Source of the DNA: CAYTAU01 sp964442075
Lineage (GTDB): Bacteria; Bacteroidota; Bacteroidia; Bacteroidales; CAYTAU01
NCBI GenBank assembly: GCA_964442075.1
Contig: CAYTWH010000007.1
Coordinates: 57,301 to 121,300 of the forward strand
Length of the DNA: 64,000 nucleotides
Direction of reading: 5' to 3'
Shown here: positions 34,673 through 42,049 of the stretch, in pieces
Layout: each line of letters starts with the position of its first letter
Position numbering within the stretch: position 1 is the stretch's first letter
Position numbers and translations under genes: made by a program
Notes under the pieces: generated by a model
Database searches by the model: none
What the model saw: the letters and a program-made list of their open reading frames with translations, nothing else
What the model was told of the DNA's origin: nothing

Positions 34673-35707
34673 ATGAACAGATATACTAATACAGAAAGGC
34701 TCGGAGTAATAGAAACAGACCGTATTGTTACTAAATATCTAGGTTGGATTTTTAGAGAACAACCAATTGTTGATGTTGGCCTTGATGCCTTAATAGAACA
34801 ATCTGACGAAGGAGAACCTAAGGGCAGGTTTCTAGCAGCTCAAATAAAAACGGGAAAAGGGAATTTCTATGTGTCAGATAAAAAACTGACTTATTATGTA
34901 TCTCATGTGCACTATAATTATTGGTTAAATTTAGAAATTCCGATAATCTTAATTGCGCATATTCCAGAATCAGAAAAAACATACTGGCAAATAATTAGTG
35001 AGGAAACCTTTAAAAAAGCGAATCGAAGGTGGAAAATTGAGATTCCTAAAAAGCAAGAGTTTAATGAAAAGTCAAAAAGCAGGTTAACTGAAATCTTATC
35101 AAGTAAAGGTCAGGAAAATTTCGTGTTTGATTTATATAATGGAAAGATAGAACCTGATAGCTTATTTGACTTTGCAGAAAACACGGATTGCATAGGGGAT
35201 TCAGTTAAGTGTGTATTAAATATAGTTGATACAATAACAGATTTGCAATCAAAGACAGATGAGTTTAATGAAAAATTAGGTGATTATAATAAAATAGGGC
35301 TTTCTGATAAAGACCCCCAAGTTAAAGCAAGTATAAAAGGATTTGGAAAAGATATTAATATATGTTCAAAACGATTAGAAAGTGAGGTAGAGCTATTCTC
35401 TGAATTATATTCGGAAGGCTTCTTTGCGTATGAACAAGTGATTTTATATCATTATTTATTTACAAAGGACAAGGATAATTTGGAATTAGCATTAGAGTCA
35501 TTGCAAGGTATTCCTAAATCAGTTGATGAAGCTGTTGAGGGAATAAATGTAATGAGAAATGGAGTGTCGAAATTACCAAATAAATATGCCGTACTTAAAG
35601 AAGCTAAGAAAGTATTACTCGAAGTAATAGACTTAATTATTAATGAATTCTCTGAATCAAAAATAATGGCAGTTGAGATTGGAGAGAAAATAAGATTAAA
35701 GAAATAA
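34673..35707 (+). CDS. DUF4365-domain protein, nuclease-like
   Basis: The 344-residue protein has an N-terminal DUF4365 domain (about 1-150) with VDVGLDALIE, then AAQIKTGKGNFYV. The Asp followed by a Q-x-K pair is the PD-(D/E)xK pattern in its Q-x-K form, so a DNA nuclease fold is likely. The C-terminal part (about 180-344) is helical and coiled-coil-like, of unknown role. It is the second gene of cassette 5, probably acting with the Toprim protein as a two-component defence module. That pairing is inference from context. Confidence 0.7.
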   Translation: MNRYTNTERLGVIETDRIVTKYLGWIFREQPIVDVGLDALIEQSDEGEPKGRFLAAQIKTGKGNFYVSDKKLTYYVSHVHYNYWLNLEIPIILIAHIPESEKTYWQIISEETFKKANRRWKIEIPKKQEFNEKSKSRLTEILSSKGQENFVFDLYNGKIEPDSLFDFAENTDCIGDSVKCVLNIVDTITDLQSKTDEFNEKLGDYNKIGLSDKDPQVKASIKGFGKDINICSKRLESEVELFSELYSEGFFAYEQVILYHYLFTKDKDNLELALESLQGIPKSVDEAVEGINVMRNGVSKLPNKYAVLKEAKKVLLEVIDLIINEFSESKIMAVEIGEKIRLKK

Positions 35708-35712
35708 CGAAA

Positions 35713-35843
35713 TGCCAACAATGTATATACAAAATAGGCGAAACAGCAGTAATTTCAACGGTTGTAGCCCGCTTCAACTTCTCAACGGTTTGATAGGTTT
35801 GAAACCCGCAATCGCCTACATTTGCATATACTGACCGTTAGCA
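35713..35843 (+). other. attC-like site closing cassette 5
   Basis: TGCCAAC (35713-35719) opens and GTTAGCA (35837-35843, start of cassette 6) closes it. Inside, GTATATACAAAATAGGCG pairs with CGCCTACATTTGCATATAC with one mismatch-and-bulge. Length 131 bp. Confidence 0.6.
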
Positions 35844-36438
35844 ACAATTAGAAAATGAAACGATTAATTTTATCAATAATATTTTTACCTATCTTATGTT
35901 TTGGACAAGAAACTTATAATTTTGAATTAGTCAATATTTTAGATAGTACAAAAGTTGTTAAACTTGATAAGTGCCATTATATTGCAGTAATAAATGATAC
36001 AATTAAAATTTGGAATGAAGTTAACCCAGAAATTTATTATTCAGAATATGAATTAATAGCCCCAGTAATGCTGAACTGTAAAGTTTTAAATAACAAAAAA
36101 ATATTAGATTTTCAATTTTACTCTATTGGTATTTATAAATATAGTAAATACATATCTAAAAAAGGTGTTGAAGGTGATGATTATATGATATACAAACAAG
36201 GACATATTGGTGATGACTTATTTTTCTATACACGTAAAATACCAATTGAGGATATTTTCTTTTTTAGAAATAAAAAGAATAAATATTATGTAAATATTCC
36301 AGAAGGAGTGATTGTTGAAAAGAAAAACAAATGGCGAATTAGATATATTAAGCCTAATCAAAATTATTAACTAAACTAAAGAGTAAAAACAGTTGCTAAC
36401 AATAAATAAAAAGCATTAAGACGCTTTCTATTATGGGC
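35837..36438 (+). mobile_element. Cassette 6: small secreted-protein cassette
   Basis: It starts GTTAGCAAC (35837-35845); the matching GTTGCTAAC is at 36392-36400. It holds a single gene whose ATG lies 18 bases from the start. At 602 bp this is a normal integron-cassette size. Confidence 0.7.
35855..36370 (+). CDS. Secreted hypothetical protein (cassette gene)
   Basis: The 171-residue protein has a clear signal peptide (MKRLILSIIFLPILCFGQ), with cleavage likely around Gly-Gln. The mature part is rich in aromatic and charged residues and probably beta-structured. No domain is recognised. It is the only gene of cassette 6. Single small genes of unknown function are typical cargo of chromosomal integrons. 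Confidence 0.75.
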   Translation: MKRLILSIIFLPILCFGQETYNFELVNILDSTKVVKLDKCHYIAVINDTIKIWNEVNPEIYYSEYELIAPVMLNCKVLNNKKILDFQFYSIGIYKYSKYISKKGVEGDDYMIYKQGHIGDDLFFYTRKIPIEDIFFFRNKKNKYYVNIPEGVIVEKKNKWRIRYIKPNQNY

Positions 36439-36445
36439 GTTAGCA
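36394..36445 (+). other. attC-like site closing cassette 6 (52 bp)
   Basis: TGCTAAC (36394-36400) and GTTAGCA (36439-36445) are perfect complements. Inside, ATAAATAAAAAGC pairs with GCTTTCTATTAT with one unpaired A and one mismatch; the loop is ATTAAGAC. Size, spacing and the unpaired base are those of a short attC site. This is the cleanest example in the window. Confidence 0.7.
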
Positions 36446-36894
36446 ACAATTAAATGAAACAAACTTATAGCGGAAATATTGAAAGTATATCTTCATTAGT
36501 TGACAGAATCAACAGTGGAAAGAAATGGAAGTTTTTCTCTTTAAATGAAATTACCTACGCTAAACTTAAAAATAACAGGTTGGTACTAAGTAATCTGTTT
36601 TGCAAAGGAATTGGACACCTTGAAGAACAAGAAGACTTTATAGATATTGAACTAAAAGTTAGATTAAGAAGACAATTTGTAGTCATTGGATTTTTTTTTT
36701 TATTACTATTAAGTGGATTTATTTGGGGAGAGAATGTGACAATCAATGGAGATTCAGACCCGAGTATTTGGAAACGAATTGGTTTTGTGTCAATTGGACT
36801 TGCATTTTTTTCTTTTATCACTCTAATACTAAGAAAATATAGAAGTGACTTTGAAAAGAAAATATTAGAATTAATAAAATAAACAGTTGCTAAC
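36439..36894 (+). mobile_element. Cassette 7: small membrane-protein cassette, last in the array
   Basis: It starts GTTAGCAAC (36439-36447) and has the matching GTTGCTAAC at 36886-36894. The gene starts 15 bases in and stops 4 bases before the nine-mer. No closing GTT site is evident after 36894, so the array probably ends here. Confidence 0.65.
36454..36882 (+). CDS. Small two-helix membrane protein (cassette gene)
   Basis: The 142-residue protein has two transmembrane segments (FVVIGFFFLLLLSGFIW near 73-90, and FVSIGLAFFSFITLIL near 110-126). A short soluble N-terminal part precedes them, and a basic tail ends it. No family is recognised. A run of nine T's lies inside the first membrane segment, which could be prone to slippage. 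It is the only gene of cassette 7. Confidence 0.75.
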   Translation: MKQTYSGNIESISSLVDRINSGKKWKFFSLNEITYAKLKNNRLVLSNLFCKGIGHLEEQEDFIDIELKVRLRRQFVVIGFFFLLLLSGFIWGENVTINGDSDPSIWKRIGFVSIGLAFFSFITLILRKYRSDFEKKILELIK

Positions 36895-37073
36895 AAATAA
36901 ATTATCCAACCCTAATAATTAACCACAAATAAATCCAACTAAAAAGCCGTATGTAAAAGGTTTTACAAAAACATTCGCTGTTTTATTTTATAATCTTTTG
37001 TGCTAATATTTGTATTATTTGTTACTCATTTGTTATCTTTGTAACTTAATGATATTAAATAATTGTTTGGTTT
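36895..37073. promoter_or_regulatory. Intergenic region with probable recombinase promoter
   Basis: TTTG at 37009-37012 and TATCTTTG at 37034-37041 are spaced by 21 bases, close to the Bacteroidota promoter pattern, and lie 33 bases before the first recombinase ATG. No gene is seen in the region. Confidence 0.45.
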
Positions 37074-38210
37074 ATGGGTTTAAAACTTCGAGAAAAAATA
37101 ATGAAAGATGGATCATCATCATTGTACCTTGATATTTATTATGAAGGTAAAAGAAAGTATGATTTTTTGAATATACATCTGTCGAACAAACGAAAATCCA
37201 GTAAAGAAGATAAAGAAAAAAGAGAACTTGCAGAAAGATTAAGAGTAAAAAAGACAAATGAGTTATATAATCAGGAAACAATAACATTTGAAAAGAAAAA
37301 CAAACAAGAAGATTTCTACACTTATTTTGAAAAATTTATCAAAGAAAAGAATAATACCCCTGCTTACTGGGATGCTTTATTATTGCAAATAAAATCTTTT
37401 TCAGAAAACAAAGAAAATTTATCGTTTGCAAAAATTACAGATGATTGGCTACTTAAATTTCAAAAGCACCTATTAAACAATCATGCCAATAATACTGTGC
37501 TTTTATATATGAATTGCCTAAATGATGCTTTAAAAACCGCATTTAGAAAAAAGATTATTTCTCAAAATCCTTTTACTACAATTCCAAAATCAAAGAGAGT
37601 TAAGAAAATCAATACTGAGAAAACTTATTTGACGATTAAGGAATTAAAATCATTGGCAAATATTCAGACAAATTCAATTTTAAAGCAGTTTAGACAGATT
37701 TTTATTTTCAGTTGCTTTACAGGATTAAGATGGAGTGATGCAAATAAATTAAAATGGAGTAATATTATTGAGATTAACAAAAATGGCAAAAAAGAAAAAG
37801 TAATTTCATTTAAGCAAAAGAAAACAAAGCAGCTTGAATATATGCCATTGTCAAAACAAGCAATTAATATTCTTGCTGATGTAAAGTTGGTAAGCAAGAA
37901 TAATGAATTTGTTTTTAATGAAATTGTAAATATGATAAATGAACGGTCTGAAAATGCTGTTTCAAGGAAAATAAATAGAGAAATTAAAGCATGGGGAAAA
38001 GAAACCGGAATAAAAAAGAATTTACACTTTCATGTATCAAGACACACATTTGCAACAATGTCATTGACACATGGAGTTGATTTGTATACAGTTTCAAAAT
38101 TACTAGGGCATAAGGATATTACAACTACAACAGTGTATGCAAAAGTAGTAGATGAAAAGAAAGCAACAGCAGTAGCAAATTTACCAAAGTTGAATTTTAA
38201 TAAGAATTAA
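37074..38210 (+). CDS. Tyrosine recombinase 1 of a tandem pair
   Basis: The 378-residue site-specific recombinase has an N-terminal arm-type DNA-binding domain (LREKIMKDGSSSLYLDIYYEG), a SAM-like core-binding domain (about 80-175), and a catalytic domain. The catalytic residues are Arg219 in CFTGLRWSD, His320 and Arg323 in HVSRHTFA, His346 in LLGH, and the nucleophile Tyr355 in TVYAKV. This is a Bacteroidota integrase of the phage/conjugative-transposon type, not an IntI. It lies 180 bases after the last cassette end. It might mobilise the island, but this is inference. Confidence 0.93.
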   Translation: MGLKLREKIMKDGSSSLYLDIYYEGKRKYDFLNIHLSNKRKSSKEDKEKRELAERLRVKKTNELYNQETITFEKKNKQEDFYTYFEKFIKEKNNTPAYWDALLLQIKSFSENKENLSFAKITDDWLLKFQKHLLNNHANNTVLLYMNCLNDALKTAFRKKIISQNPFTTIPKSKRVKKINTEKTYLTIKELKSLANIQTNSILKQFRQIFIFSCFTGLRWSDANKLKWSNIIEINKNGKKEKVISFKQKKTKQLEYMPLSKQAINILADVKLVSKNNEFVFNEIVNMINERSENAVSRKINREIKAWGKETGIKKNLHFHVSRHTFATMSLTHGVDLYTVSKLLGHKDITTTTVYAKVVDEKKATAVANLPKLNFNKN

Positions 38211-38214
38211 TATT

Positions 38215-39387
38215 ATGGGTGTTATACTAAGAGAAAAAAAACTAAAAGATGGAGGTGTATCACTATACCTTGATATAGCTCATAAAAATGAAAGAAAATA
38301 TGAGTTTTTGCATATTCGTATTTCAAACAAGCGAAAAGACTTAAAAGACAATCAGGAAAAAAGAAAACTGGCTGAACGTATCAGAAGCCAAAGAGAATAT
38401 GAATTGATTATTAAAGAAAGCGGTTTGTCCGACCATAAAAAGCGATTAGCAGACTTTATTGTATTCTTTGACAATGTAATTCATAATGAAAAGAAATCAC
38501 ATAGGATGTGGGTAAGCTCATTAAAACACGTACAAAAATATATTGGAGAAAATGGCAGATTACCATTTATTGAAATAACAGAGCAATGGATTTTAGGGTA
38601 TCAAAGACATTTATTAAACCTTGTAAGTATAAATTCTGCTTTCAATTATCTGAACACTTTCAATATTGCCATGAATATAGCAGTAACACAAAAGATAATT
38701 AGAGAAAACCCATTTAAAGCAATTCCAAAGCATCAAAGATTAAAAAGGCAAGAAGTTGAAAGAACTTTCCTTACAATAGAGGAGCTTAATAAGATGGCAT
38801 CAGTAGAAACAAAAGTTCACCAACAAACCAAACAAGTCTTTTTCTTTGCATGTTTTACCGGACTGCGTTGGAGTGATGCCAACCCAATAACTTGGGATGA
38901 TATTGATAATACTGGAAAAGGAAAAAAAGAAAATTATGTACTTAGATTTAAACAACAAAAAACAAGCTCTTATGAATATCTGCCACTATCAGAACAGGCA
39001 GTAGAAATTATAAAAGAACGAAAAGCAGATTTTAAAGAATTTCAGAAAAAGGAAAATATGACTTTCAGGGATAGGCAGGAACTAGATCTTGGCAAAACAT
39101 ACATTTTTCCATATGTAGTAGAATATAATCCAAATTCAAGAGCCAGACAGAAAAAGATAAATGAGCAATTAAAAAAATGGGCTAAGGATGCAGGAATAAC
39201 AAAGGATATTCATTTTCATGTAGGCAGACATACATTTGCAACACTTGCCTTAACTTATGGAACCGACCTTTATACAGTCTCAAAACTGCTTGGGCACAAA
39301 AGCATTAATACTACTACTATTTATGCAAAAGTAATTGATAAATTAAAAACAGAAGCTGTGGCAAAACTGCCGACAATTAGTAAATAA
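38215..39387 (+). CDS. Tyrosine recombinase 2 of a tandem pair
   Basis: The 390-residue paralogue starts 4 bases after the first recombinase stops, so the two are co-transcribed. Catalytic residues are Arg218 (CFTGLRWSD), His335 and Arg338 (HVGRHTFA), His361 (LLGH) and Tyr370 (TIYAKV). Both begin with the same pattern (MGLKLREKIMKDGSSSLYLD against MGVILREKKLKDGGVSLYLD) and are clear duplicates, diverged in the middle. They may form a heteromeric complex, as XerC/XerD do. Confidence 0.93.
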   Translation: MGVILREKKLKDGGVSLYLDIAHKNERKYEFLHIRISNKRKDLKDNQEKRKLAERIRSQREYELIIKESGLSDHKKRLADFIVFFDNVIHNEKKSHRMWVSSLKHVQKYIGENGRLPFIEITEQWILGYQRHLLNLVSINSAFNYLNTFNIAMNIAVTQKIIRENPFKAIPKHQRLKRQEVERTFLTIEELNKMASVETKVHQQTKQVFFFACFTGLRWSDANPITWDDIDNTGKGKKENYVLRFKQQKTSSYEYLPLSEQAVEIIKERKADFKEFQKKENMTFRDRQELDLGKTYIFPYVVEYNPNSRARQKKINEQLKKWAKDAGITKDIHFHVGRHTFATLALTYGTDLYTVSKLLGHKSINTTTIYAKVIDKLKTEAVAKLPTISK

Positions 39388-39393
39388 TAAAAA

Positions 39394-39624
39394 TTAAGCT
39401 AAAAATATTTCAATTTTCTCTTGAGTATAAGGCTTTCTCAAAGCCTTTATAGTTACATTATTATCAGAATAAGTTTTTGAAAAAACTATACTTACATTAT
39501 TTATAAGCGGAACAACATTTGTAATTGAATTAAGGTCTTTTATTCCAAAAACAGCCGAAAGAATTTTCTTATAGGTCGTAACATTCATTATTAGCTGCGA
39601 CCTCTCACCATCTATCATTTCCAA
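39394..39624 (-). CDS. Possible small protein or gene fragment
   Basis: The 76-residue open frame has protein-like composition (NSITNVVPLINNVSIVFSKT). The frame also continues sensibly upstream of the ATG (NQIKYSDFFCLLE) for about 20 residues before a stop, without a good start codon. This suggests the 3' part of a broken gene. It is convergent with the recombinases. No family is recognised. Confidence 0.35.
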   Translation of the reverse strand: MEMIDGERSQLIMNVTTYKKILSAVFGIKDLNSITNVVPLINNVSIVFSKTYSDNNVTIKALRKPYTQEKIEIFLA

Positions 39625-39907
39625 CAGGCAAAAAAAATCACTATACTTTATTTGGTTCGTAGGTAAAAATATTATGAAAATCTAAACTTATCAACATTTG
39701 CAAATTGTTGCGTTTGCTTTGAAATTCTAATAATTGCACCAAAATAAAAAAATCATTGTTTTGGTTTTCCTGTTTTTGCTTTGTTTCGCACTTTCCAACA
39801 GTCTGTATTACTGACCGTTGTTAATAAACGGATTTGGGAAAAAGTATCATTATCTATTAAATTTGTCGAAGAATAAAAGAATTATTAATCAATAAAAATT
39901 GGGTGAG
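39625..39907. other. Gene-free stretch with a possible attC-like relic
   Basis: No gene fits here. CAACATTTGCAAATTGTTG is an imperfect palindrome. Near 39793-39823 TTCCAAC, then ACTGACCGTTGTTA resembles the closing half of cassette 5 (ACTGACCGTTAGCA), but the two halves are not complementary. It may be a decayed attC-like site. Confidence 0.25.
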
Positions 39908-40240
39908 ATGGGAAATCAAATTTATGTGGCATCAAAAAATGATTTAGAGCAATTAATAAATAATGCAGTTGGAAAAGCATTGGCAAAGGTGAATTTCAAT
40001 AATGAAAAGATAGCATTTGATATTATGAATGTTGAGCAGGTGTCAGAATTTCTGAATATAGCAATAGCAACTGTTTATGATAAAACATCCAGAAATCTCA
40101 TCCCTCACAAAAAGAAAGGCAATAAGCTATATTTTATCCGAAAAGAAATTGAACAATGGATACTGGAAGGAAATGTAAAGACCTCAGATCAGATTGAAGC
40201 GGAAACAATGGATTATATTTTAAATAAATCAAGTAAGTAA
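39908..40240 (+). CDS. Helix-turn-helix, excisionase-like DNA-binding protein
   Basis: The ATG at 39908 (MGNQIYVASK) is preferred over an in-frame TTG at 39899. The 110 residues contain a MerR/excisionase-type HTH (FDIMNVEQVSEFLNIAIATVYDK ... NLIPHKKKGNKLYFIRKEIEQWI). The basic wing is typical of HTH_17 proteins that act as recombination directionality factors in Bacteroidota elements. It lies 520 bases after the recombinases and may help excision. Confidence 0.8.
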   Translation: MGNQIYVASKNDLEQLINNAVGKALAKVNFNNEKIAFDIMNVEQVSEFLNIAIATVYDKTSRNLIPHKKKGNKLYFIRKEIEQWILEGNVKTSDQIEAETMDYILNKSSK

Positions 40241-40250
40241 TTTTTAAAAT

Positions 40251-40439
40251 ATGAACGAACAAAATACATATACAATAAGCGAACTGGCAGAAATGTATAA
40301 CGTCAGTTCAAGAACAATAAACAACTGGCTTAAGCCAATTCGAAAAGAATTACTTGAGATGAGAAAGGATCAAAAAAGATTAAGAATCTTACTGCCAAAA
40401 CAAGCAAAGAGGATAATAGAATTTTTAGGCTTACCCTAA
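40251..40439 (+). CDS. Small helix-turn-helix protein
   Basis: The 62-residue protein is almost all HTH (YTISELAEMYNVSSRTINNWL). It follows the previous HTH gene by 10 bases, so they form a pair. It could be a repressor or accessory factor for the nearby recombinases. Confidence 0.75.
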   Translation: MNEQNTYTISELAEMYNVSSRTINNWLKPIRKELLEMRKDQKRLRILLPKQAKRIIEFLGLP

Positions 40440-40653
40440 ACAGAAGTATTTGTTTAAAGAAATTACATTTTTGCATATCACCATATATTGAGCATATTTA
40501 TATCTATTCCAAACAATTATATTTAGATGCTCAAAATCATAACATTATCACTTGTAAATTTGAGGAATAATATTAATTTTAACACTTTGATATTAAATGA
40601 AACATATAAGCTAAAATGTACTAAATTAAAAGGGAAGAATTATAATATTTTAA

Positions 40654-42048
40654 ATGAATATTCAAGAAATTATAAAAAATCCAGAAGGTAGAAAGTTGGA
40701 GTTTAAAGAGAAATTTCCAACTAAATCTGATTTGTGTAAAACAGCTATTGCATTTGCCAATGATGCTGGAGGAGTTATATACATTGGTGTTAAAGATGAA
40801 CCAAGAGAAGTAATTGGATTGGATGAAATAGAGATTATAAAACTTGAAGAAAAAATCAGCAGCATAATTCATGACAATTGTGTTCCAGCTATATTACCTG
40901 ATATTTCAATTGTTAATTATGACAAAAAAAGCTTATTAAAAGTAATGATTCATATAGGTGGTAAATCACCATATTATTTAAAGTCAAAGGGTAAATATGA
41001 GGGTACTTATATAAGGGTTGGATCTTCAAATAGAATTGCATCAAAAGAAATTATTGATGAGCTTGAAAGAAAAGCAGGTAATATTTCATATGACTCAGAA
41101 ATAAGCTTACATAAATCTGTTGACTCATTAGATATTAGTTCTTTTAAAGACTTATACAAAGAAAAAGCCAAAGAAACTTTGACTGCTAATGTATTGGATA
41201 AACTAGAGTTGATAAAAGCAGAACAGGGAGCAAAATTTCCTGTAAATGCACTTATTTTACTTTCTGATGATAAGATACGTAGATCTAAGTTTCCATATGC
41301 AAAAATTGAGTGTGCCAGATTTAAAGGAATTGGAGTAGGTAATTTTATCGATCAAAAAACTTTTGATGGAGGGATAGCTGAACAAGCTGATTTGGCAATG
41401 CAATTTGTAAGACGACATATTTCTGAGGGCACAGAAGGATATGATGGTGTTTATAGAAAAGACAGATGGGAATATCCAGTTATTGCTGTTAGAGAAGTTA
41501 TTCGTAATGCAGTTATTCATAGAGATTATTCATTGACAGGTAAAGATATCAAAGTAGCAGTATTTGATGATAGGATTGAAATATCAAGTCCGGGACTATT
41601 ACCACCAACAATAAACTACGATGATATGAAATCCGGTCAATCTGATATTAGAAATAAAGTCCTTGCCCCTGTTTTTAAAAGAATGGGAATAATTGAACAA
41701 TGGGGAAGCGGTTTAAAACTAATTGCTGATGAACTTTCTAAATATCCTGAAATATCTCTTAAATGGCAATATCCTGGATTAAGTTTTAAAGTAATATTTT
41801 TAAAAGGAACTGTGGAGAAAAGTTCGGAGAAAACTACCCAGAAAACTACCCAGAAAACTACCCAGAAAATAATTGAATTGATTAAAAATAATCCGAAAAT
41901 TAGCAGAAAAGATTTAGCAAATAGTATTGATGATATTACAGAAGATGGAATTAAGTATAATTTAGCCAAACTAAAAAAAGAAGGAATAATAGAACGCATT
42001 GGTGCGGATAAAGGAGGATACTGGAAGATTATTGACAAATACAGATAA
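40654..42048 (+). CDS. AlbA_2/Schlafen-type ATP-binding regulator
   Basis: The 464-residue protein starts with an AlbA_2 (Schlafen-like) domain: EGRKLEFKEKFP, then ANDAGGVIYIGVKD. A GHKL-type ATP-binding segment follows (IRNAVIHRDYSLTG ... IEISSPGLLPP). A linker of EKTTQK-type repeats leads to a C-terminal winged helix (PKISRKDLANSIDDITEDGIKYNLAKLKKEGIIERIG). Such proteins are often transcriptional regulators, and defence roles are known for some. It lies 1 base before the type IIG R-M gene, so the two are probably co-expressed. Confidence 0.85.
   Translation: MNIQEIIKNPEGRKLEFKEKFPTKSDLCKTAIAFANDAGGVIYIGVKDEPREVIGLDEIEIIKLEEKISSIIHDNCVPAILPDISIVNYDKKSLLKVMIHIGGKSPYYLKSKGKYEGTYIRVGSSNRIASKEIIDELERKAGNISYDSEISLHKSVDSLDISSFKDLYKEKAKETLTANVLDKLELIKAEQGAKFPVNALILLSDDKIRRSKFPYAKIECARFKGIGVGNFIDQKTFDGGIAEQADLAMQFVRRHISEGTEGYDGVYRKDRWEYPVIAVREVIRNAVIHRDYSLTGKDIKVAVFDDRIEISSPGLLPPTINYDDMKSGQSDIRNKVLAPVFKRMGIIEQWGSGLKLIADELSKYPEISLKWQYPGLSFKVIFLKGTVEKSSEKTTQKTTQKTTQKIIELIKNNPKISRKDLANSIDDITEDGIKYNLAKLKKEGIIERIGADKGGYWKIIDKYR
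41829..41864 (+). repeat. Three 12-bp in-frame repeats in the AlbA_2 linker
   Basis: GAAAACTACCCA is repeated three times without a break and encodes the KTTQ linker units. Copy number changes would keep the frame and alter linker length only. Confidence 0.85.
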
Positions 42049-42049
42049 T

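Larger units (their letters stand above)
33074..35836 (+). mobile_element. Cassette 5: Toprim + DUF4365 gene pair
   Basis: It starts GTTGGCATT (33074-33082); the matching AATGCCAAC is at 35711-35719. The first gene begins 27 bases after the cassette start and the second ends 4 bases before the inverted nine-mer. This compact layout is typical of integron cassettes. Confidence 0.65.

Noticed and set aside
9869..36894. Ordinary transposons with target-site duplications
   Set aside because: No transposase gene is found inside the units, no flanking target duplications are seen, and the end sequence varies between units while staying complementary within each.
37074..39387. Integron integrase IntI
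   Set aside because: Both proteins have the N-terminal arm-binding domain and motifs of Bacteroidota phage or conjugative-element integrases; I see no sign of the IntI-specific extra helix. A profile search would settle this.
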